A stretch of DNA of 64,000 bases from Limimaricola hongkongensis DSM 17492 (lineage in GTDB: Bacteria; Pseudomonadota; Alphaproteobacteria; Rhodobacterales; Rhodobacteraceae). The translations under genes were made by a program, and so were the position numbers. The stretch lies in the NCBI RefSeq assembly GCF_000600975.2, contig NZ_KK088650.1, forward strand, positions 186,001 to 250,000. Direction: 5' to 3'. Within the stretch, counting starts at the first letter, position 1. Every line of letters begins with the position of its first letter. Below the pieces are notes generated by a model. It did not search any database. It was not told the DNA's origin and saw only the letters and a program-made list of their open reading frames with translations. Shown piece after piece: positions 9,894-18,252 of this stretch.

Positions 9894-10946
9894 ATGTTCG
9901 AGACACGCATCATGCGCGAGGAACTCGCGCGGCATTACGACCTCGCGCCATCGGTCGAGGCCGCCGAGCGGCAGGCCGATCTTTTCGCGCGCATGGACAA
10001 GGTGCTCAGCCCGGTCGACTGGGCCATGCACGCCCCCTATGTGGAGGCGATCAACAAGCTCAAGCGCGAGCGGGGCGCGGTGATCCTCGCCCACAACTAC
10101 ATGACGCCCGAGATCTATCACGGCGTGGCCGACGTGGTGGGCGACAGCCTGCAGCTCGCGATCGAGGCGACCCGCGTCGAGGCGCCGGTGATCGTGCAAT
10201 GCGGCGTGCATTTCATGGCCGAGACCTCGAAGATCCTGAACCCCGCGAAAACCGTGCTGATGCCCGACATGGAGGCGGGTTGCTCGCTGGCCGAAAGCAT
10301 CACGGCAGAGGGCATCGCCGAGATGCGCGCGAAATATCCCGGCGCGCCGGTGGTGAGCTACGTCAACACCACGGCAGAGGTGAAGGCGGCGTCGGACATC
10401 TGCTGCACCTCGTCCAACGCGCTGCAGATCATCGAGGCGCTCGACGCCGAGACGATCATCATGACCCCCGACCAGCATCTCGCGCGCAACGTCGCCAAGG
10501 CGTCCTCGAAGCGCATCGTCTGGTGGGAGGGCAGCTGCATCGTGCACGAGCAGTACACGGCGGAGGAAATGCGCGCCTATCGCGAGGCCGACCCCGAGGT
10601 GAAGATCATCGCCCACCCCGAGTGTACCACCGAGGTCACGGCGGAAGCGGATTTCACCGGCTCGACCAGCGGCATCATCGACTGGATCGACCGCGAGCGC
10701 CCGAAGAAGGCGCTTCTGGTCACCGAATGCTCGATGGCCTCGAACATCACCGACGCCTTCCCGGACGTGACCTTCCAGAAGCCGTGCAACATGTGCCCCT
10801 ACATGAAGATGATCAGCCTCGAGAAGGTGCTGTGGTCGCTGCATACCATGTCGCCCGAGGTCGTGGTGCCCGAGGAGGTCGCGATCCCGGCCCGCCGCGC
10901 GGTGGAGCGGATGATCGAATTGTCGCGCAGCCTGGCGAAGGCCTGA
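9894..10946 (+). CDS. nadA: Quinolinate synthase NadA
   Basis: A 350-aa [4Fe-4S] enzyme condensing iminoaspartate with dihydroxyacetone phosphate to quinolinate, the second step of de novo NAD synthesis. Visible are VILAHNYMTPEI, the ligand Cys in DMEAGCSLAES, HPECTTEV and the last ligand in KPCNMCPYMKM, with the TGSTSGII segment. ATG 9894 is chosen over GTG 9885 because GAGG at 9882-9885 sits eight bases before it and overlaps the GTG. It heads the nadA-nadB-nadC operon. Confidence 0.96.
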   Translation: MFETRIMREELARHYDLAPSVEAAERQADLFARMDKVLSPVDWAMHAPYVEAINKLKRERGAVILAHNYMTPEIYHGVADVVGDSLQLAIEATRVEAPVIVQCGVHFMAETSKILNPAKTVLMPDMEAGCSLAESITAEGIAEMRAKYPGAPVVSYVNTTAEVKAASDICCTSSNALQIIEALDAETIIMTPDQHLARNVAKASSKRIVWWEGSCIVHEQYTAEEMRAYREADPEVKIIAHPECTTEVTAEADFTGSTSGIIDWIDRERPKKALLVTECSMASNITDAFPDVTFQKPCNMCPYMKMISLEKVLWSLHTMSPEVVVPEEVAIPARRAVERMIELSRSLAKA

Positions 10947-10954
10947 GCTTGGCG

Positions 10955-12517
10955 ATGACCCGCCTGCGCACCGAGCGCATCGTCATCATCGGTGCCGGTC
11001 TTGGCGCGATCTCGGCGGCGCTGGCGCTGGCGCCGCGCCCGGTGCTGATGATCGCGCCCGAGCCGCCGGGGCAGGGGGCAAGCTCGGCCTGGGCGCAGGG
11101 CGGCGTCGCCGCCGCCATGGCCGCGACCGACAGCGCCGCGGCCCATGCCGCCGACACGGTGGCGGCGGGGGCGGGCACGGTGGACGCGGCCATCGCCGAC
11201 ATGGTCACCCGCGCCGCGCGCGAACACATCGCCGAGCTGACCGATCTCGGCACGCCGTTCGACCGCGACGCGCAGGGCGGCTACGTGCTGTCGCGCGAGG
11301 CGGCGCACAGCGCCGCCCGCGTCGTGCGGGTCAAGGGCGACCAGGCGGGCCGCCAGATCATGGACGCGCTGATCGCCGCCCTGGCGCGCACGCCGTCGGT
11401 GCAGGTGCTGCCCGGCGCGCTGCTCACCGGGATCGAGGCGCGGGATGGCCGTGCCACCGGCGTGGTGATCGAGGCGGCGGGCGGCTCGGCCCCGGTCACC
11501 ATCGAGGCGCCCGCCGTGCTGCTGGCGGGCGGCGGATCGGGCGGGCTGTGGCTGCACACCACCAATCCGCCCCGCATCCGCGGACAGGTGATCGGCGCGG
11601 CGGCCCGCGCCGGCGCGGTGATCGCCGACGCCGAATTCGTGCAGTTCCACCCCACCGCCATCGCCAGCGGCGAAGACCCGCTGCCGCTTGCCACCGAGGC
11701 GCTGCGCGGGGAGGGGGCGTGGCTCGTCAACGATAACGGCGACCGCTTCATGACGGCGATTCACCCCGACGCCGAGCTGGCCCCGCGCGACATCGTCGCC
11801 CGCGCCGTATTCGCCGAGCGGCAGGCCGGGCGCCACCCGGCGCTCGACACCCGCGCGGCCTTGGGTGCCAGCGTGGTGGAGCGGTTCCCGGCGGTGGCCG
11901 AGGCCTGCGCGCGCGCGGGCATCGACCCCGTGCAGGGCACCATCCCCGTTGCCGCGGCGGCGCATTACCACATGGGCGGGATCGAGACGGATGCGCGCGG
12001 ACGCAGCAGCCTCGAAGGTCTCTGGGCCTGCGGCGAAGCGGCCTCGACCGGGCTGCATGGCGCCAACCGTCTTGCGTCGAACGGGCTTCTGGAGGCGCTT
12101 GTCTTCGCGCGGCGCTGCGCCGGGGACATCCTTGCCGAAACGCCCGCCCCGGCGCATTGCCCGGAGGTGGAGATCGCCTTTGCCCCCGGCGGCCACGCCC
12201 CCGCGCCCGAGGCCGTGGCCCGGCTGCGCCGCCTGATGACCGACCATGTCGCGGTGCTGCGCGATCGTGCCGGGCTGCGCCGGGCGCTGGCGGGGATCGC
12301 CACGCTGGAGGCCGAGGAGCCCGCGCCGGTCTTTCACGCCATGACCGCGACCGCCACGCTGATCGCCGCGAGCGCGCTTTCGCGCACCGAAAGCCGGGGC
12401 GGCCATTGCCGCACCGATCACCCCGAACCCGATCCCGCGCAGGCGCGCCGCAGCCGCCTGACGCTCGACGACGCCCTGAGCATCCGCGCGACCTGCGCGG
12501 CCACGGAGACCGCATGA
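10955..12517 (+). CDS. nadB: L-aspartate oxidase NadB
   Basis: A 520-aa FAD enzyme oxidising L-aspartate to iminoaspartate, the substrate for NadA. The dinucleotide fold is IVIIGAGLGAISAALAL. The succinate-dehydrogenase/fumarate-reductase family features are SSAWAQGGVAAAM, HSAARVVRVKGDQAGRQIM, EFVQFHPTAI and GLHGANRLASNGLLEALVF. ATG 10955 begins eight bases after the nadA stop; TTG 10949 is an alternative. NadB and NadA normally hand the unstable iminoaspartate over directly, so the tight operon makes sense. Confidence 0.95.
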   Translation: MTRLRTERIVIIGAGLGAISAALALAPRPVLMIAPEPPGQGASSAWAQGGVAAAMAATDSAAAHAADTVAAGAGTVDAAIADMVTRAAREHIAELTDLGTPFDRDAQGGYVLSREAAHSAARVVRVKGDQAGRQIMDALIAALARTPSVQVLPGALLTGIEARDGRATGVVIEAAGGSAPVTIEAPAVLLAGGGSGGLWLHTTNPPRIRGQVIGAAARAGAVIADAEFVQFHPTAIASGEDPLPLATEALRGEGAWLVNDNGDRFMTAIHPDAELAPRDIVARAVFAERQAGRHPALDTRAALGASVVERFPAVAEACARAGIDPVQGTIPVAAAAHYHMGGIETDARGRSSLEGLWACGEAASTGLHGANRLASNGLLEALVFARRCAGDILAETPAPAHCPEVEIAFAPGGHAPAPEAVARLRRLMTDHVAVLRDRAGLRRALAGIATLEAEEPAPVFHAMTATATLIAASALSRTESRGGHCRTDHPEPDPAQARRSRLTLDDALSIRATCAATETA

Positions 12518-13356
12518 CCCAGATCCCCGACCTGCTGTTCGAACCGATGCTGCGCCACGCGCTGCACGAGGATCTCGGCGTTTACGGCGACGTCACCACC
12601 CGCGCCGTGATCCCCGCCGGCACGACCTATGCCGCGCGGATCAACGCGCGCGAGGCGGGCGTGGTCTCGGGGCTTCAGATCGCCGCCATCGCGTTCCGTC
12701 TCGTCGATCCGGCGCTGAAGATCACGCCCCGTGTCTCCGACGGCCAGCCCTGCACCCCCGGCGACACGCTGATGGAGATCGAAGGCGCGGCGGCGTCGAT
12801 CCTCTCGGCCGAGCGGGTCGCGCTCAACTTCGCGGGACGGCTTTCGGGCATCGCCACGCTGACCGCGAGCTTCGTGGCCGAGACGCGCGGCACAAAGACC
12901 CGCGTCACCTGCACCCGCAAGACCACGCCCGGCCTGCGCGCCGCCGAGAAGCTCGCGGTGCTGCATGGCGGCGGGTTCAACCACCGCTACGGGCTGTCGG
13001 ACGCGATCCTGATCAAGGACAACCACATCGCCGCGGCGGGCGGCATCCGCGCCGCGCTGGCGGCGGCGAGTGCCTCGGCCTCGCACATGCTGAAGATCGA
13101 GATCGAGGTCGACACGCTCGACCAGCTTTCCGAGGTGCTAGAGGTCGGCGGCGCGGATGTCGTGCTGCTCGACAACATGTCGACGCCCGATCTCGCCCGC
13201 GCGGTCGAAATGGTCGCGGGCCGTCTGGTCACCGAGGCCTCGGGCAACATGAAGCGCGAGCGGGTGGCCGAGGTCTGCGCCACCGGGGTCGACTACGTGT
13301 CGTCGGGCGCGCTGACCCATTCGGCGCGCACCCTCGATCTCGGTCTCGATTTCTAG
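12514..13356 (+). CDS. nadC: Nicotinate-nucleotide diphosphorylase (carboxylating) NadC
   Basis: A 280-aa quinolinate phosphoribosyltransferase converting quinolinate and PRPP to nicotinate mononucleotide. Features are HEDLGVYGDVTTRA, the RTRK-type segment TRVTCTRKTTPGLRAAEK, HGGGFNHRYGLSDAILIKDNH and IEIEVDTLDQ. The start overlaps the nadB stop (ATGA). Its stop shares a CTAG with the stop of opgC on the other strand, so the two convergent genes overlap by four bases with no terminator between them. Confidence 0.96.
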   Translation: MTQIPDLLFEPMLRHALHEDLGVYGDVTTRAVIPAGTTYAARINAREAGVVSGLQIAAIAFRLVDPALKITPRVSDGQPCTPGDTLMEIEGAAASILSAERVALNFAGRLSGIATLTASFVAETRGTKTRVTCTRKTTPGLRAAEKLAVLHGGGFNHRYGLSDAILIKDNHIAAAGGIRAALAAASASASHMLKIEIEVDTLDQLSEVLEVGGADVVLLDNMSTPDLARAVEMVAGRLVTEASGNMKRERVAEVCATGVDYVSSGALTHSARTLDLGLDF

Positions 13357-14555
13357 GCGGCGCGCGCCAGCCCCGCGGGCGGTGTCGGGGCCGGGACGGC
13401 GCGGGCCGCGCCGCCGCGGTCGGCGGGCCAGTGCTGCCGCGCCGCCGCGAAGGCGAGCTGCAACGCCAGCCCCGCGCCGAGCATCATGGTGTCGAGCGCG
13501 AAATTCTCGCCGGTCCCGGTCTTGATCCCCTGGATCAGGTAGATCGAGATCGAGCCCAGCGCGAAGACCGGCAGCGCCTGCCGCCCCAGCAGCGCGAAAG
13601 GCGCCGCCGCGCGCGACGCGCAGGCGTCCCGCACCGCGCTCCACGATGCCAGGACGTAGAACAGCGCCAGCAGGTGCAACAGGCGCGGCAGGTTCAGATA
13701 GGGCTTGTTGAAGCTGGTCATGAAGCCCGGCACGCCGTTCTGGTTGGCCATCCACAAAAGATGGTTGCCGGTCTTGCCGATCACCGGAACGGTCATCCAG
13801 GCCAGCGACAAGAGCAGGAACGCCACCGCCAGCGCCATGATCCAGCGCCGGGCCGGAACGAGACGGCGGCCTTGCTTGGCGGCGATCCCGGTGACGAGGC
13901 CGAGCACGAACAAAAGCTGCCATGCGGGTGGGCTGAACTGCCATCCCCCGGTGGGATAATTGGGCAGGGTCAGCCGGAAATACGTCGCCGCCAGCCACAG
14001 CGCGACAGAGGCCGCGAGCGTCCAGAGCGGGCGGCGCACCGCGCACCAGATCACCAGCGGCGCCGCCATCAGCAGCACGAAGTAAAGCGGCAGGATATTG
14101 GCATAGCCGATCTGGAAGCCCAGCGTCGGCACGCCGATCAGGAACCCCAGAGGGTCGCGGAACAACAACCCGATGCCGTGCTTCCACAGCATCGCGGGCA
14201 TGTCGGCGAACACCGCCAGCGCCGCCGCGATCGCCAGCGCCCCGAAGGTGACCAGAAGATGCACGAGGTAAAGCGTCCAGGCCCGGCGCCAGATCTTCGC
14301 CACGCCCTGCCAGGGCCAGCGCACCCGGAAGCCCGAGGAATAGGCGAGACCGGCCGAGATCCCGGCCATCAGCACGAAGCCCTCGGCGGCGTCGGAAAAG
14401 CCGAAATTGCGGCTGGTCCAGTCTTCCCAGAAATTGCCCGGCACGTGGTTGATGAAGATCATCACCAGCGCGATGCCGCGCAGCACGTCGAGCCGCGGAT
14501 CGCGAAGCTTGGGCTGGCCGCGCGCCACGGGGATCGAGACGGGGGCGTCAGACAT
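13353..14555 (-). CDS. opgC: Periplasmic glucan succinyl/acyl modification membrane protein OpgC
   Basis: A 400-aa polytopic inner-membrane protein of the OpgC family with about ten hydrophobic segments. It opens with RLDVLRGIALVMIFINHVPG, the family hallmark. OpgC adds succinyl groups to osmoregulated periplasmic glucans, giving them negative charge. ATG 14555 is chosen because the frame beyond it is Arg/Pro-rich shadow of opgH, which it overlaps by eight bases. It is the last gene of the opgG-opgI-opgH-opgC operon, the order I recall for Rhodobacter sphaeroides. Confidence 0.92.
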   Translation of the reverse strand: MSDAPVSIPVARGQPKLRDPRLDVLRGIALVMIFINHVPGNFWEDWTSRNFGFSDAAEGFVLMAGISAGLAYSSGFRVRWPWQGVAKIWRRAWTLYLVHLLVTFGALAIAAALAVFADMPAMLWKHGIGLLFRDPLGFLIGVPTLGFQIGYANILPLYFVLLMAAPLVIWCAVRRPLWTLAASVALWLAATYFRLTLPNYPTGGWQFSPPAWQLLFVLGLVTGIAAKQGRRLVPARRWIMALAVAFLLLSLAWMTVPVIGKTGNHLLWMANQNGVPGFMTSFNKPYLNLPRLLHLLALFYVLASWSAVRDACASRAAAPFALLGRQALPVFALGSISIYLIQGIKTGTGENFALDTMMLGAGLALQLAFAAARQHWPADRGGAARAVPAPTPPAGLARAA

Positions 14556-16332
14556 GTTGCGGCTCCTGCGCGGGCGCGGCGGTCGCGGGGGTCTCATCGG
14601 TGCCGGGGGCGGGGCCGCGGCTCCAATCGGCCATGATCGCGTCCTGCCGGGCGAGAATCGGGTCCGGGCGGGTTTCCGACGGCACGGCAAAAAGCGCGCG
14701 CGAGGGCAGCGAGGTGGCCCAGATCACCAGCGGCGCCGCGATCATCGGGCCCGCCACCGGGATCAGCCAGCCCACCAGCTCGGGCGACAGCCGCCACGTG
14801 ATCGCCAGCCCGGCCAGCCCGACGACCGAGATCCAGCGGCTCGCTTGCCAGCTTTCGATCAGGCCGAGCCGCCCTTCGCCGCGCGCCGAGGCCGGCCAGC
14901 CGCCATCGCGGCCCGACAGCACCTGAAGCACCGATCTGGTCTGGAACATCAGGAAGATCGGCGCGGTGACGCTCGACAGGGCGATCTCGGCCAGGGTCGA
15001 GCCCATCAGCCGCGCCGCCCCGCCAAAGCCCGCCGCCCGGCCCGAGCGGATCGCCTGCACGGCGATCATCAGCTTGGGCAGGATCAGAAGGCCGAGCACG
15101 CCGATGATCAGCCCGGCGGTGCGGGTGGTCTCGTTCGGCGGCAGCACCGGAAAGGACCAGCCGTCGAGCGGAAAGTAATCGGGTTCGACCCGCAGCGCCG
15201 GGGCGAGGATCGTGGTGGCGAGAAAGCCCAGCCAGAACAGCGAGGAGACATAGGCGAGGATGCCTTGCACGAACACGAAACGGCTCCATGGGCGCAGCCC
15301 CGGAGCGGCCAGAAGCCGCGCGTGCTGCAGGTTGCCCTGGCACCAGCGCCGGTCGCGTTTGGCATGGGCGAGGATGTTCTCGGGGCCTTCCTCGAAGGAG
15401 CCCGAAAGATCCTCGTCGAGCCGCACGATCCAGCCCGCGCGCGCCAGAAGCGCCGCCTCGACATAGTCGTGGCTCAGGATATGGCCGCCGAAGGGCGGCG
15501 GCCCGGCAAGATCGGGCAGCGCGCAGCTTTCGGCGAAGGCGCGCACCCGCACCATGGCGTTGTGGCCCCAAAAGGGGCCCGTCTCGCCCTGAAGCCGGGC
15601 GACGCCGCGCGCGAAAATCGGCGAATGCAGCGCCGCCGAGAATTGCATCGCGCGGCCGAAGACCGAACTCGCGCGGATCACGCCGGGCAGGCTTTGCAGC
15701 AGGCCGAGCCGCGGTTCGGCCTCCATGCGGCGCGCCATCTCGATGATGGTGTCGGGCGCCATCAGGCTGTCGGCATCGAGGATCAGCGCGAATTCATAGG
15801 CCGCGCCGGAGGTTTTCAGGAAATCCTCGATATTGCCCGCCTTGCGGCCCGCATTCGAGCTGCGGCGGCGATAGAAGATGCGGCCTTCGGCGTCGCGGCT
15901 GCGCAGCAGCTCGAGATACCACGCCGCCTCGCGCGCGGCCCCGTGCGCCGAGCGGGTGTCGGACAGGATCGCGATGTCGAACAGCCCGGCCTGCGGCGTG
16001 TCGGCCAGCGCGGCGTCCATCGCGGCGATGCGGGCGAAGGTGGCCTGCGGGTCCTCTTCATGCACCGGCACGAGGATCGCGCAGCGCCCGCGCGGCGTGG
16101 CGCGGCGCGGCTGCGGGGCGGGGGCGGGCCAAAGCCCCAGCGCCGCCTGCGCCGCGCCCCATGCGAGCCAGAAGGTCGCCATCAGGATCAGCAGCGCGCG
16201 CGTCAATTCGACCCACAGCCCGCCGGTCTGGCGCTGGGCGAAGAACAACGCGAACGCGCCCGCGGCCAGCGCCAGGCTTGCCCCCAGCGCCACCATGCGG
16301 GCCCGGGTCACCGGGCCGATCGAGCGGGTCAT
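14548..16332 (-). CDS. opgH: Osmoregulated periplasmic glucan glucosyltransferase OpgH (MdoH)
   Basis: A 594-aa inner-membrane glycosyltransferase family 2 enzyme that makes the beta-glucan backbone from UDP-glucose and passes it across the membrane. Two N-terminal membrane segments precede the catalytic domain, with CAILVPVHEEDP, ILSDTRSA, FYRRRSSNAGRKAGNIEDF, LILDADSLM, FWGHNAMVRV, HDYVEAALL and KRDRRWCQGNLQH, then several C-terminal membrane helices. It is shorter than the roughly 850-aa E. coli protein because the long N-terminal cytoplasmic region is absent. A small separate ORF lies at that place, one base upstream. Confidence 0.94.
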   Translation of the reverse strand: MTRSIGPVTRARMVALGASLALAAGAFALFFAQRQTGGLWVELTRALLILMATFWLAWGAAQAALGLWPAPAPQPRRATPRGRCAILVPVHEEDPQATFARIAAMDAALADTPQAGLFDIAILSDTRSAHGAAREAAWYLELLRSRDAEGRIFYRRRSSNAGRKAGNIEDFLKTSGAAYEFALILDADSLMAPDTIIEMARRMEAEPRLGLLQSLPGVIRASSVFGRAMQFSAALHSPIFARGVARLQGETGPFWGHNAMVRVRAFAESCALPDLAGPPPFGGHILSHDYVEAALLARAGWIVRLDEDLSGSFEEGPENILAHAKRDRRWCQGNLQHARLLAAPGLRPWSRFVFVQGILAYVSSLFWLGFLATTILAPALRVEPDYFPLDGWSFPVLPPNETTRTAGLIIGVLGLLILPKLMIAVQAIRSGRAAGFGGAARLMGSTLAEIALSSVTAPIFLMFQTRSVLQVLSGRDGGWPASARGEGRLGLIESWQASRWISVVGLAGLAITWRLSPELVGWLIPVAGPMIAAPLVIWATSLPSRALFAVPSETRPDPILARQDAIMADWSRGPAPGTDETPATAAPAQEPQHV

Positions 16333-16333
16333 C

Positions 16334-16510
16334 TCAGGCGTCCAGCCGTGGCGTCAGCAGCGCCCGCAGGCGGGCCAAAAATGCCGGGGCGAGATCGCGT
16401 TCGAGCTGCTGGCGCGGCATCGCGAGCGGCGCATCGGGCAGCGCGCCGCGGCGGGCGGCCTCGGCCTGCGGGGCCGGGGCGTCGGGGCGGTGGGTGGTCT
16501 GGTCGAGCAT
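16334..16510 (-). CDS. opgI: Small protein between opgG and opgH, probable OpgI
   Basis: A 58-aa ORF. Its ATG overlaps the opgG stop (TGATG) and its TGA is one base before the opgH ATG, so it is embedded in a coupled chain. The peptide has an acidic/Pro-rich start and ends MPRQQLERDLAPAFLARLRA, which resembles the N-terminal cytoplasmic segment found in long OpgH proteins. In Rhodobacter sphaeroides, as I recall, a gene opgI sits exactly here and is needed for glucan backbone synthesis; I match by position and size only. The alternative is an opgH N-terminus cut off by a frameshift. Confidence 0.62.
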   Translation of the reverse strand: MLDQTTHRPDAPAPQAEAARRGALPDAPLAMPRQQLERDLAPAFLARLRALLTPRLDA

Positions 16511-18117
16511 CAGGCGTTGATCCACTGGTAGAGCCAGGTTTCCGAAAGCTTGCGGCCGAACCCGGCCACATGCGCGCTCAATTCGACCGTGGCCCCTTCG
16601 GGCGCGGCGACGTCGAGCACCGCGCGCCACTGGCCGCTGGCCTCGATCCGCTCCAGCGTCTGCGACAGGATCTCGCCGCCTTGGGCCTGTGCCCGCAGCG
16701 CGATCTGCGCATCCGCCGTCAGCCGGTCGAGCGCGCCGCCTTCGAGATCGATCACGAACTTGCGGGTGCCGGCCTCGCTTTCGACGCCGGACACGCCGCC
16801 GGCACCGGCGCGCGTTTGGGCCACATAGGCAATCTCGGCGTCGGGGCCAGGGGGCAGGTCGCCCCAGCGCATCCGGTAGGCGAATTCACGCTCGTCACCG
16901 GCGGCGATCTTCGCTTCGGGCACCCAGAAGGCGACGATGTTGTCATTGGCCTCGAGCTCGGTCGGGATCTCCACCAGCCGCACCGCGCCGCGGCCCCAGT
17001 CGCCGATCGGCTCGATTCTCAAGGAAGGCCGCCGGTCATAGCGCGCGCCGCTGTCTTGGTAGGAGGCAAAGGCGCGGTCGCGCTGGTGCAGCCCGAAGCC
17101 GCGCGGGCTTTGCTCGCCGAAATAGGAGCTGGCGAGCCGCGGCGGGTTGCTGAGCGGACGCCACAGCACGTCGCCGTCGCGCCGTTCGATCCTGAGCCCG
17201 TCGCTGTCATGCACGGCGGGGCGGTAATCGTCGAAATCGGCGCGGTTGGTCTCGGAGAACAGGTACATGGAGGTCAGCGGCGCGATGCCGAGCTGTTCGG
17301 GCGCACGGCGGAAGAACAGCCGCGCCGTCACCTCGATCTCGGTCTCGGCGCCGGGCCGGACCACGAGCCTGTAGGCGCCGGTCAGCGTCTCGCTTTCGAG
17401 CGCGGCATAGATCGTCACGGTTTCGGCGCCCGGCTCCAGCCAGAACCGGGTGAAGCGGGGGAATTCCTCGGCGTTCGAGGTGGCGGTGTCGATGGCCACG
17501 CCGCGCGCGCTCAGCCCGTAGCGGCTGTCGCGGCCCAGCGCCCGGAAATAGCTCGCGCCGAGAAAGGCGACCAGCTCGTCCTCGCGGTCGGGCCGGTTCA
17601 GCGGCGCGTTGAGCCGGAAGCCCGCGACGCCGGGCAGCTCGGCCACGTCGCGGGCCTTCTCTGCCAGGCGGCCGTGATACTCGAAATCCTGCGTGCCGAA
17701 TTCCATCGGGTGCGCCATGCCGTCCTGCAGGTGGTAAAGCTGCACCGGCTCCTCGAACAGCCAGCCCATGTGAAAGGCATGAAGCTTGAACGGCGTCTTG
17801 GCCTCGCGCCAGCGGGCGCGTTCGGGTTTGAAGCCGATCAGGCGATAGTCGTCATAGCCCAGCGGGCCAAGCGGCAGGGCCGGCTTCTCGACCGGGGCGG
17901 GGTCGCGCGCGGCGCGCGCGCGCATCTGCGCGGTCAGCATGTCGAAATCGAACGGCGTCGGCGCGTCCGTCCCGGCCGGCGGGATCACCCGCGGCGCCTC
18001 ACCCTGGGCGCGCAGCGGGGCGCCGCCGAGACCGGCGAGCAGCGTGGCGGAGGCCCCGATGGCGCGCAGCAGGGAACGTCGGTCGAAACGGGGAGGCGAA
18101 GTCGAAAAATCGGGCAT
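16510..18117 (-). CDS. opgG: Periplasmic glucan biosynthesis protein OpgG (MdoG)
   Basis: A 535-aa periplasmic protein needed to build and branch osmoregulated periplasmic glucans. The N-terminus has a twin-arginine-type signal, DRRSLLRAIGASATLLAG, cleaved after LRAQ. The body shows FDFDMLTAQMRARA, FHMGWLFEEPVQLY, FGLHQRDRAFASYQD and RPSLRIEPIGDWGRGAVRL, all typical OpgG. ATG 18117 is used; ATG 18135 is equally open in frame. It is the first gene of opgGIHC. Such operons respond to low osmolarity in relatives, but no regulatory site is recognisable in the 135 bases upstream. Confidence 0.93.
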   Translation of the reverse strand: MPDFSTSPPRFDRRSLLRAIGASATLLAGLGGAPLRAQGEAPRVIPPAGTDAPTPFDFDMLTAQMRARAARDPAPVEKPALPLGPLGYDDYRLIGFKPERARWREAKTPFKLHAFHMGWLFEEPVQLYHLQDGMAHPMEFGTQDFEYHGRLAEKARDVAELPGVAGFRLNAPLNRPDREDELVAFLGASYFRALGRDSRYGLSARGVAIDTATSNAEEFPRFTRFWLEPGAETVTIYAALESETLTGAYRLVVRPGAETEIEVTARLFFRRAPEQLGIAPLTSMYLFSETNRADFDDYRPAVHDSDGLRIERRDGDVLWRPLSNPPRLASSYFGEQSPRGFGLHQRDRAFASYQDSGARYDRRPSLRIEPIGDWGRGAVRLVEIPTELEANDNIVAFWVPEAKIAAGDEREFAYRMRWGDLPPGPDAEIAYVAQTRAGAGGVSGVESEAGTRKFVIDLEGGALDRLTADAQIALRAQAQGGEILSQTLERIEASGQWRAVLDVAAPEGATVELSAHVAGFGRKLSETWLYQWINA

Positions 18118-18252
18118 GGCTGGTCTTTTAGGCATGGGGGGTGGCGGGGAAAGCTCCCCGCGCTTTGCGTCTTCCCATGATCCAGACGGGCGCCTGTTGC
18201 AATGCGTGAGTGCCGCGGTCGGCCATGCACCGCCACTTCGGGCGGCAGGTGA

